In this document: positions 56,346 through 64,000 of the stretch, piece after piece | How the letters are laid out: every line of letters starts with the position of its first letter | Numbering within the stretch: position 1 is the stretch's first letter | Source of the DNA: Streptomyces sp. NBRC 110028 | Lineage (GTDB): Bacteria; Actinomycetota; Actinomycetes; Streptomycetales; Streptomycetaceae | Reading direction: 5' to 3' | Assembly (NCBI RefSeq): GCF_001417735.1 | Contig: NZ_BBUZ01000022.1 | Span: 947,978-1,011,977 of the forward strand | DNA: 64,000 nt | The notes under the pieces: model-generated | What the model was told of the DNA's origin: nothing | Databases searched by the model: none | What the model saw: only the letters and a program-made list of their open reading frames with translations | Made by a program: the position numbers and the translations under genes

Positions 56346-56990
56346 GTGCAGGGGGACGACGCGGAACTCACCGCCGCCGTGTGTGCGGCACAAGGTGGGG
56401 ACGAGACCGCCTTCCGGACCGTGTACCGGTGCGTCCACCCCCGCCTGCTCGGATACGTGCGCACCCTGGTCGGTGACGCCGACGCGGAGGACATCACCTC
56501 CGAGGCGTGGCTGCAGATAGCCCGCGACCTCGGACGGTTCGACGGGGACGCCGACCGGTTCCGCGGCTGGGCCGCCCGCATCGCCCGCAACCGCGCCCTC
56601 GACCACATACGGATGCGCGGCCGGCGCCCGGTCATCGGCGGTGACGAGACGGAGCTGGAGACCCGGGCGTCCGAGGCCGACACCGCCGGAGAGGCCCTGG
56701 AGGCCCTCGGTACCGGCCGCGCGCTCAACCTCATCGCCCAGCTCCCGCAGGACCAGGCGGAGGCGGTGGTGCTGCGCGTGGTCCTCGGCCTGGACGCCAA
56801 GAGCGCGGCCGCGGTGCTCGGCAAGCGCCCGGGCGCGGTACGGACCGCCGCCCACCGCGGTCTGCGGCGGCTGGGCGATCTGCTCGGTGACACGCCCGTG
56901 CTCGACGGGATACCCGGGCAGCGCGAGACGGGGGTGGCCAGGTCCGCGGGTGTGACGGAATCAGGCGCGCCAACGCAGAAAGACATGTGA
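56346..56990 (+). CDS. ECF-type RNA polymerase sigma factor
   Basis: A 214-residue sigma factor. Region 2 has FRTVYRCVHPRLLGYVRTLV and DADAEDITSEAWLQIARDLG, then WAARIARNRALDHIRMRGRR. Region 4 has LPQDQAEAVVLRVVLGLDAK and AAVLGKRPGAVRTAAHRGLR. GTG 56346, with AGGAAG upstream, is preferred over GTG 56328. The stop overlaps the start of the next gene (TGATG), a membrane protein with an anti-sigma-like layout, so the two probably form a sigma/anti-sigma pair. Confidence 0.88.
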   Translation: MQGDDAELTAAVCAAQGGDETAFRTVYRCVHPRLLGYVRTLVGDADAEDITSEAWLQIARDLGRFDGDADRFRGWAARIARNRALDHIRMRGRRPVIGGDETELETRASEADTAGEALEALGTGRALNLIAQLPQDQAEAVVLRVVLGLDAKSAAAVLGKRPGAVRTAAHRGLRRLGDLLGDTPVLDGIPGQRETGVARSAGVTESGAPTQKDM

Positions 56991-58189
56991 TGGCCGACGA
57001 CCACCGCTACAGCTGGCTGGATGACAAGGCCGCGGAGCGGCTGCTTCGCGGTGAACCGGTCGAGGGGCGGCACGGTACCCCCGACGACCGGAGCGATCGG
57101 CCGCACGCCGAAGCGGAACGGCTGGCGGCCGTGCTCGGCGCCGTGGCCCAGCTGGCCCGCCGCCCGGACGGCGCCGCCCCGGGCGGCACGGCCCCGCTCC
57201 CCGGCGAGGAGGCGGCGGTGGCCGCGTTCCGCGCCGCGCGGGCCAAGCCGACGGTGGTTCCGATGTCGGCGGAAGACCAGGTCGGCGCCGAGTTGACGCG
57301 CATAGCGCGATCGGGCGAGCCCGCCGCTGCCCCCGCCGGGCGGCGGACCGGATGGCGCGGGATGCGCCGTCCGCTGCGCGCGGGCATGGTGGCCGCGGTG
57401 GCGGCCTGCACGCTCAGCGGCTTCGCGGTCGCGGCGGCGGCCGGTGTGCTGCCGTTCGGGCACGGCGACGGCACCCCGGGCCCCGGCGCGAGCGTGTCGG
57501 ACACCGGCCCCGGCGGCGGGGAGTCGGCGCGGCCGGAGATCTCCGGGGGCGGCGGTTCGTCCACGTCGCCCGACGGCACCGGCGGCGGTACCTCGGAGGG
57601 CCCCCAGGGCCGGGGCGTACCGGGCGGCGACGAGGGCCACGGCAAGGACAAGCGCGGCAAACACGGCAAACACGGCAAGCGCGACGGGCGCGGCGACCAG
57701 GGCAAGGGGGAGAAGGGCGTCCCCGGGGCCTGGAAGACCGGCACCGGCCAGGGCAAGGGCAATGGTCAGCGGGCCCGGGGCGCCTGTCGCCGCTACCTCG
57801 CGGCGGAGGCCGGTACTGGACCGGCCGTCGGCAAGAACGCGCTGAACAAGCTCACACGGGCGGCGGGCAGCCGCTCCGGCATCCATGACTACTGCGTGCG
57901 GCTCGTCGGCGCCGGCACCGTTCCGCGCGGCCGCACCAACGGCACGGACGATTCCGGGAGCGGCGAGGACGGGTCCTCCCACCCCGCGCCCCCACCGCCC
58001 TCCGACAGGCCCTCCGGAGACGAGGGCGGTACGCCGAGCCCGGAGTCCACCACATCCGGCACCTCGTCGCAGCCCCTGTCCGGCGCCCGGTCCGGCAGTA
58101 CGTCCGACAGCGCCTCCGACAGCCCGTCCGGCGCCCCCTCCGCGCAGCAGTCCGACTCCGCGGAACCCGCGAAATCCGAAGCTCCCTGA
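56990..58189 (+). CDS. Putative anti-sigma factor with a long extracytoplasmic region
   Basis: A 399-residue protein. The N-terminal 115 residues are cytoplasmic (YSWLDDKAAERLLRGEPV; ERLAAVLGAVAQLARRP). One membrane segment lies near 127-148 (AGMVAAVAACTLSGFAVAAA). A long Gly/Ser/Lys-rich stretch with GKHGKHGKR repeats leads to a small domain with two cysteines (ACRRYLAAEA...HDYCVRLVG) and a Ser/Pro-rich tail. ATG 56990 overlaps the sigma stop; GTG 56987 is an alternative. The layout fits an anti-sigma factor, but there is no zinc-binding motif. Confidence 0.7.
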   Translation: MADDHRYSWLDDKAAERLLRGEPVEGRHGTPDDRSDRPHAEAERLAAVLGAVAQLARRPDGAAPGGTAPLPGEEAAVAAFRAARAKPTVVPMSAEDQVGAELTRIARSGEPAAAPAGRRTGWRGMRRPLRAGMVAAVAACTLSGFAVAAAAGVLPFGHGDGTPGPGASVSDTGPGGGESARPEISGGGGSSTSPDGTGGGTSEGPQGRGVPGGDEGHGKDKRGKHGKHGKRDGRGDQGKGEKGVPGAWKTGTGQGKGNGQRARGACRRYLAAEAGTGPAVGKNALNKLTRAAGSRSGIHDYCVRLVGAGTVPRGRTNGTDDSGSGEDGSSHPAPPPPSDRPSGDEGGTPSPESTTSGTSSQPLSGARSGSTSDSASDSPSGAPSAQQSDSAEPAKSEAP

Positions 58190-58306
58190 GGGGTCCCGGA
58201 TCCAGGTGTGACGTTTTTTCCAGGGGGGACGCAGTAAGAAACGGGCCGACTGGTCATCGGCCGCGCGAGAGCCGAGGTTCCCCCCGTACCGACGGCTCCG
58301 CGCATC

Positions 58307-58349
58307 GGCGCGGGCAGAGCACGTTCCCCCGGCTCTGCCCGCGCCACTT
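58307..58349 (+). terminator. Terminator after the sigma/anti-sigma pair
   Basis: GGCGCGGGCAGAGC (58307-58320) pairs perfectly with GCTCTGCCCGCGCC (58332-58345), followed by ACTTTCTT. It also serves the convergent L,D-transpeptidase gene. Confidence 0.8.
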
Positions 58350-58371
58350 TCTTCGCCGCGTACAGCGGCGC

Positions 58372-59280
58372 CTACTTGTAGACGACGACCTTGTCGCCCG
58401 CCTTCACCTGACCGAAGACCGCGGCGATCTTCTTCTTGTCGCGGACGTTCACACATCCGTGCGACGCCCCGCTGTAGCCCCGGGCGGCGAAGTCGGCCGA
58501 GTAGTGCACGGCCTGGCCGCCGCTGAAGAACATCGCGTACGGCATCGGGGTGTGGTAGATCGTCGAGACGTGGTCCCGGCTCTTGAAATTGACCTGGAAC
58601 AGCCCCTCCCGGGTCGGCGTGTACTGCGAGCCGAACCGCACGTCCATGGCCGACACGACCCGGCCGTTGATCATCCACGCCAGCGTCCGGCTGCCCTTGC
58701 TGATGCACAGCACCCGCCCGGTCAGGCACCGCGAGTCCGGCTTGGCCAGGGGGTTGGTGGTCGGCGGGTACAGCTCGTCGCGGGTGGGTGCGGTGGTGCG
58801 GGACCGCAGCGAGGCCCAGGTGCGGCTGTCCACCGAGCCGGTGGCCGCCAGGCCGCGGGCGCGCTGGTACGAGGCGACCGACGCGCGGGTCACCGTGCCG
58901 AAGTAGCCGGTCGGGTTGCGGTCGAAGTGCCCGAGCCGGCGCAGCCGCGCCTGGAGTTCGCGCACCCGCTCGCCGCTGGTGCCGAAGGCGACGACGGGCG
59001 GGGCCACCCGCGGGGCGGTGCGCGGCTTCGCCGCCACCCGGGTGCGCGGCGGGGCGGCCCGGTGCGGCGTGGCCCGCGGGGTGTGGGTGAACGTGCGGTG
59101 CGGGCGCGGCGCGGCGGCCGGGGCGCGGGGTGCCGCGCTCGCCGCGCTCGCGCCCGCCCGCGGCTCCGCTCCGGTATGTCGCTGTCCGTTCAGGGTCACC
59201 GCCTCGCCCCGGCAGCCCGCCACGAGGGCCGCCGCGGCGGCCGTGGCGAGCGCGGTGCGGACGACCGATCTTCCGTGCAT
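58372..59280 (-). CDS. L,D-transpeptidase lipoprotein (YkuD family)
   Basis: A 302-residue exported enzyme that can make 3-3 peptidoglycan cross-links or attach proteins. The lipobox is LVAGC with Cys 23. After a Pro/Ala/Arg linker to about 95, a peptidoglycan-binding type-1 domain follows (GERVRELQARLRRLGHFDRN; GTVTRASVASYQRARGL). The C-terminal YkuD domain has the catalytic Ser-His-Gly-Cys at 273-276, in HSADFAARGYSGASHGCVNV. ATG 59280 has GGGGGG upstream. It is divergent from the acyl-CoA mutase. Confidence 0.92.
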   Translation of the reverse strand: MHGRSVVRTALATAAAAALVAGCRGEAVTLNGQRHTGAEPRAGASAASAAPRAPAAAPRPHRTFTHTPRATPHRAAPPRTRVAAKPRTAPRVAPPVVAFGTSGERVRELQARLRRLGHFDRNPTGYFGTVTRASVASYQRARGLAATGSVDSRTWASLRSRTTAPTRDELYPPTTNPLAKPDSRCLTGRVLCISKGSRTLAWMINGRVVSAMDVRFGSQYTPTREGLFQVNFKSRDHVSTIYHTPMPYAMFFSGGQAVHYSADFAARGYSGASHGCVNVRDKKKIAAVFGQVKAGDKVVVYK

Positions 59281-59414
59281 ACATCCCCCCTCTTCGCCGG
59301 TTCGTCGCCCGGAATGTTGCCCGGGGCTGCCGTGCGGTGAACATCGGCGCATGCTGTGAAGAAGGCCCTGAATGGGCACAAGGGCAGGTATAAGCCACCA
59401 GAAGGCAGGGATGC

Positions 59415-60998
<1,584 letters not shown>

Positions 60999-61046
60999 GG
61001 CGTTCGGAGTGGTCGTGGCGCCGGGCGGGTGAGCGACACTGGGGTC

Positions 61047-61259
61047 ATGTCTGCTCCCCGCCGCACCTGTCCGGTCTGCACCCGTGAGATCGCGGTGGTC
61101 GGCGGGCGCTTCGCCCGCCACGACCCGCCGGGCCGCCGCTCCGACTACGAGCTGGTCTCGTGCCCGGGCTCGCGGCGGATCGCGCCGCTGCTGACCACGC
61201 CGCCGAAGCTGTTCGGCGGGGACGAGCCGCCGACGCCGGGACAGCAGCCGCTGTTCTGA
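61047..61259 (+). CDS. Small zinc-ribbon-like protein
   Basis: A 70-residue protein with CPVC at about 8-11 and a later Cys in LVSCPG, plus His 25, forming a plausible zinc site. RRTCPVCTREIAVVGGRFAR is the most structured part; the C-terminus is Pro-rich. ATG 61047 is chosen within an open frame beginning at 61029. It converges with the B3/4 gene, with only 4 bp between stops. Function unknown. Confidence 0.65.
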   Translation: MSAPRRTCPVCTREIAVVGGRFARHDPPGRRSDYELVSCPGSRRIAPLLTTPPKLFGGDEPPTPGQQPLF

Positions 61260-61263
61260 GCGC

Positions 61264-61986
61264 TCACGGCGCGGGTCGGCTCACCAGCCGGAAGGCGATC
61301 TCGGCCCCGGGGCTGGACTCCGCCAGCGCCTCGCCGAGCCGGTCGCCGGCCGCCGTCAGCGCGGCGTCGTCCATCGGCCCGAGCGCGTCCAGCACGAACA
61401 TGGCCCGGGTGGTGGTGTGGGTGAGCCGGGTGCGGGTGCACTGCCGCCAGTTCCAGCGGCGGCAGGTGACGCCCGCGTCGTCCCGCCACACGACCTCACC
61501 CGGCGCGGGGTGCTCCACGGCGGGCTCGCCGCTCGCCGTCGTCTCGAACACCTCGTCCCCCGTGGCGCGCACCAGCCGGGCCGCGCCGGTGTAGTGGTCG
61601 AGGTCCTCGCCGCCCAGCGGGACCACATGGCCGACCGAGATCGCGTTGTAGAGGTCGGTGAGCCGGTCCACCCGGGGCAGTCCGGCGTCCAGCCGGCGCA
61701 GCAGCGCCTCCGCGCTGGGCCGGGTGCGCTTGGGCTTCGCCCCGAAGGCGCGGAACGCCTCGTGCCAGGCGGCCAGATGCGGATGCTCCTGCACCGGCCC
61801 GTCCCCGAACCGCTCCCGGGCCTCCGTCTCGGCGGCGGACAGCCACTTCTCGCTCAGCTCGTCGCTGGGGCCGGGGCGCAGGCCGTCGGCGGTGATGAGC
61901 AGCGCGCGGTAGTCGGGGCGCAGAGCGTGTACGGCGGGGTCGATGGTGGCGGATGCGAGCCAGTGGGATGCGGTGGACGTCGTCAT
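61264..61986 (-). CDS. B3/4 domain-containing protein
   Basis: A 240-residue protein of the stand-alone B3/4 family, related to the editing domain of phenylalanyl-tRNA synthetase beta. It has HPHLAAWHEAFRAFGAKPKR, LYNAISVGHVVPLGGEDLDH and VWRDDAGVTCRRWNWRQCTR, all conserved in this family. Possible roles are hydrolysis of mischarged tRNA or nucleic-acid binding. ATG 61986 sits 7 nt after CATAGT (complement of 61994-61999) with no ribosome site, so a leaderless mRNA is likely. Its leader shares GGACCGCATGACGAC with the AhpD-like gene. Confidence 0.8.
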   Translation of the reverse strand: MTTSTASHWLASATIDPAVHALRPDYRALLITADGLRPGPSDELSEKWLSAAETEARERFGDGPVQEHPHLAAWHEAFRAFGAKPKRTRPSAEALLRRLDAGLPRVDRLTDLYNAISVGHVVPLGGEDLDHYTGAARLVRATGDEVFETTASGEPAVEHPAPGEVVWRDDAGVTCRRWNWRQCTRTRLTHTTTRAMFVLDALGPMDDAALTAAGDRLGEALAESSPGAEIAFRLVSRPAP

Positions 61987-62038
61987 GCGGTCCACTATGG
62001 CATACGTGCTGGTGCAGCTCTTTGTACTGGGTGGCTGG

Positions 62039-62176
62039 CTAGAACAGGCCGAGCTGTACGGCGAACATCGCCATGGCGATGGCGAGGGCCCACCCGATGG
62101 CGTGCTCCATCAGCTTGTCGTGGCCGGAGCCGGAGGGGCCGCCGGTGCGGGCGCGGCGGACGGCGATGTCGGTCAT
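62039..62176 (-). CDS. SCO1431-type 45-residue membrane protein
   Basis: A 45-residue protein. A basic RARTGGPSGSG segment precedes KLMEHAIGWALAIAMAMFAV, a single membrane helix ending QLGLF. Sequence and size match the small membrane proteins named after SCO1431, as I recall them. ATG 62176 has AAGGACGACCCGC upstream. The stop lies about 50 nt upstream of the B3/4 gene, with that gene's promoter in between. Function unknown. Confidence 0.75.
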   Translation of the reverse strand: MTDIAVRRARTGGPSGSGHDKLMEHAIGWALAIAMAMFAVQLGLF

Positions 62177-62369
62177 GCGGGTCGTCCTTGCTGTTCGGAG
62201 AGGATCAGGCTGCTTGGAGATGCTCGGGAGGATGGTGATGATGGTGAGGAAACGGGCAGCCGCTGTTGCCCAGGGTGCGCGGGTTCTCCTCTCCGGGTAA
62301 AGAGGGAGTGGGCTAACTCACCCAGGTGTTCGAGCGAGTCCGGGCGAGTGCGAGCGAGGAGGTCCATCG

Positions 62370-63779
62370 TTGACCAGCGTCATTCCCAAGGGGCTGGGCC
62401 AGCAGGTCAGGGCGCTGGCCGATGGTGAGGTGACCTCGCAGGCGCTGGTCGAGCAGGCGCTGCGGCGCATCGCCGGGACCCAGGCCACCCTCAACGCCTT
62501 CCGGCGCGTGCGGGCCGAGGCCGCGCTGCGCGAGGCCGCCGACGCCGACCGGCGGCTGGCGGACGGCGAGCGGCTGCCGCTCCTCGGGGTGCCCGTCGCG
62601 GTCAAGGACGACACGGACGTGGCGGGCGAGCCGACCGCCTTCGGCTGCTGCGGCGACTTTCCGGCCAAGACGGAGGACGGCGAGGCGGTGCGGCGGCTGC
62701 GGGCGGCCGGGGCCGTGATCGTCGGCAAGACGAACACGCCCGAGCTGGGCCAGTGGCCGTTCACCGAGGGTCCCGCGTTCGGCGACACCCGTAACCCCTG
62801 GAGCCTCGCCCACACCCCCGGCGGGTCCTCCGGCGGCGCCGCGGCCGCCGTCGCCGCCGGGCTGGTCCCCGCCGCGCTCGGCTCGGACGGCGCGGGGTCG
62901 GTCCGTATCCCGGCGGCCTGGACCCATCTCGTCGGCATCAAGCCGCAGCGGGGCCGGATCTCCACCTGGCCGGACGCCGAGTCGTTCCACGGCATCACCT
63001 GCAACGGCCCCCTCGCCCGCACCGTCGCCGACGCCGCCCTGCTGCTGCACGCGGCCAGCGGCAACCGCGACGGCGACCTGCACTGCCCGGATCCGGTCGA
63101 CGTGCTGGCCGCCCCGGGCCGCGACCCGGGGCGGATGCGGATCGCCCTGTCGTTCAAGCCCGCCTTCACGGGCACGCCGAAAAGCCTGGACCCGGCCGTC
63201 CGCGCCGCCGTGACCGCCCTCGCCGAACGGCTCGCCGCCCTCGGTCACGAGGTCGAGGAGGCCGAGCCGCGCTACGGCGCCGTCGGGCTCTCCTTCCTGC
63301 CCCGCGCCACGGGGGGCCTGTGCGAATGGGCGGGCCGCGTCCCCGATCCGCTGCTGCTGGACGTGCGCACCCGCGCCGCCGCCCGCAACGGCCGACTCCT
63401 GCGCGGCACCCTGCGGCTGGCCCGCGCCGCCGAGGAACCGCTGCGGCGCCGGGTCGGGGCCATCTTCCGGCGGTACGACGTCGTGCTCTCCCCGACGACC
63501 GCCACCCCGCCCCTGCCGATCGGCGCCATGGCCCGGCTGTCCGGCTGGCACACCGACCGGGCCATGATCGCGGCCTGCCCGTACGCCTGGCCCTGGAACG
63601 TGCTGGGCTGGCCCGCCGTCAACGTCCCGGCGGGCTTCGCCGACCCCGCCGCCACCCTCCCCCTGGGCGCCCAGCTCCTGGGCCCGGCCTGCAGCGAGCC
63701 GCGGCTGATCTCCCTGGCCGCGCAGCTGGAGGCCGATCAGCGGTGGTACGAGCGCTGGCCCTTGGCCTTCTCGTCGTAA
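62370..63779 (+). CDS. Amidase (amidase-signature family)
   Basis: A 469-residue amidase. The Ser-cisSer-Lys triad is visible: the lysine in GVPVAVKDDTDVAG (about 78) and the serines in TPGGSSGGAAAAVAAGLVPA (about 151-170), with GSDGAGSVRIPAA closing the signature. KTNTPELGQWPF follows the usual pattern. TTG 62370 is chosen for its AGGAGGT site 6 nt upstream. GatA is unlikely because the rest differs and no gatB/C neighbours exist. Substrate unknown; aryl or alkyl amides are possible. Confidence 0.9.
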   Translation: MTSVIPKGLGQQVRALADGEVTSQALVEQALRRIAGTQATLNAFRRVRAEAALREAADADRRLADGERLPLLGVPVAVKDDTDVAGEPTAFGCCGDFPAKTEDGEAVRRLRAAGAVIVGKTNTPELGQWPFTEGPAFGDTRNPWSLAHTPGGSSGGAAAAVAAGLVPAALGSDGAGSVRIPAAWTHLVGIKPQRGRISTWPDAESFHGITCNGPLARTVADAALLLHAASGNRDGDLHCPDPVDVLAAPGRDPGRMRIALSFKPAFTGTPKSLDPAVRAAVTALAERLAALGHEVEEAEPRYGAVGLSFLPRATGGLCEWAGRVPDPLLLDVRTRAAARNGRLLRGTLRLARAAEEPLRRRVGAIFRRYDVVLSPTTATPPLPIGAMARLSGWHTDRAMIAACPYAWPWNVLGWPAVNVPAGFADPAATLPLGAQLLGPACSEPRLISLAAQLEADQRWYERWPLAFSS

Positions 63780-63791
63780 GCCCCCCTAAAA

Positions 63792-63831
63792 CCGAAACGC
63801 ACTGTATCTTTGCAGTGCGGTTCAGTTTCGG
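63792..63831. promoter_or_regulatory. Two-step dyad between amidase and HipA-like gene
   Basis: CCGAAAC (63792-63798) is inverted as GTTTCGG (63825-63831), and inside it GCACTG (63799-63804) as CAGTGC (63813-63818). The centre contains TATCTT, a possible -10. It could be the amidase terminator, an operator, or both. Confidence 0.5.
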
Positions 63832-63841
63832 AGGGGGGCGG

Positions 63842-64000
63842 ATGGTGGGCGGCGTGGACGGGGCGGCAGCGCACGCGCTGCGCGAGGTGACGGCCGTCCG
63901 GTACGTCACCCCGCTGCGCACCGGCGGCTCCGTGCCCGGCGTGGTGGAGGCCGACGACCTGGGCACGTACGTCGTCAAGTTCACGGGCTCGGCGCAGGGG
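63842..64000 (+). CDS. HipA-like kinase family protein (partial, runs off the right edge)
   Basis: The first 53 residues, with ALREVTAVRYVTPLRTGGSV, PGVVEADDLGTYVVKFTGSA and QG at the edge. This is the N-terminus of the actinobacterial HipA-like (PI3/4-kinase-fold) family, with the ATP-binding lysine probably in YVVKFTG. ATG 63842 has GGAGGGGGGCGG upstream. The rest lies outside the window, so domain content cannot be checked. Confidence 0.65.
   Translation, partial: MVGGVDGAAAHALREVTAVRYVTPLRTGGSVPGVVEADDLGTYVVKFTGSAQG

Overview
The window is about 64 kb of very GC-rich DNA (G or C at almost every third codon position, many GTG and TTG starts) from the core chromosome of a Streptomyces. Gene content and order match what I recall of the S. 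coelicolor region running from sucCD through purNH, folD, mdh, the glycine betaine genes, trpS and sdhCDAB to an acyl-CoA mutase. I see no tRNA, rRNA, insertion sequence, prophage or CRISPR array. Both edges cut a gene.

Layout. 1-7966: a divergent MoxR ATPase / DUF5682 / VWA cluster and DUF5691 / SWIM-derived pair, driven by two back-to-back promoters that fit the actinobacterial DNA-damage (PafBC, RecA-NDp) consensus. 8093-10609: two repetitive secreted proteins. 10944-13022: sucC-sucD. 13214-20173: a DUF6350 membrane protein, a convergent membrane protein, purN-purH, folD and a DUF3017 protein. 20610-22234: a small HTH protein and mdh. 22367-26391: four genes of envelope proteins, two sharing a short GDHN motif and two sharing an extracytoplasmic domain. 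26528-33979: choline-to-glycine-betaine oxidation (betB, betA) with a betaine ABC transporter, including a possible 17-residue coupled micro-ORF. 34031-38493: a MocR-type regulator divergent from an AhpD-like / PEP-mutase-like pair, then a YgiB/YgiC-like lipoprotein and ATP-grasp pair. 38605-41044: ornithine aminotransferase, a 19-bp tandem repeat, and an ECF sigma factor overlapping a short partner gene. 41100-48715: trpS, a 2'-5' RNA ligase-like protein, a YihY membrane protein, a D-Ala-D-Ala carboxypeptidase, an SCO4848-type protein, a metallophosphoesterase and a membrane pseudokinase. 48865-52273: sdhCDAB. 52431-64000: an OHCU decarboxylase-like protein, a GH20 hexosaminidase, a DUF4328 protein, a sigma / anti-sigma-like pair, an L,D-transpeptidase, an acyl-CoA mutase large subunit, small proteins, an amidase and the start of a HipA-like kinase gene.

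Most of the window is central metabolism (TCA cycle, purine and folate synthesis, osmoprotection, cell wall). The less ordinary parts are the damage-type promoter pair over the MoxR/VWA cluster, the paired GDHN-motif proteins, the micro-ORF in the betaine operon, a kinase-like protein lacking its N-lobe, a set of apparently leaderless genes with a common promoter-to-start geometry, and several short tandem repeats next to gene ends. Promoter, operator and terminator calls are read by eye. Locus comparisons come from memory and were not searched.
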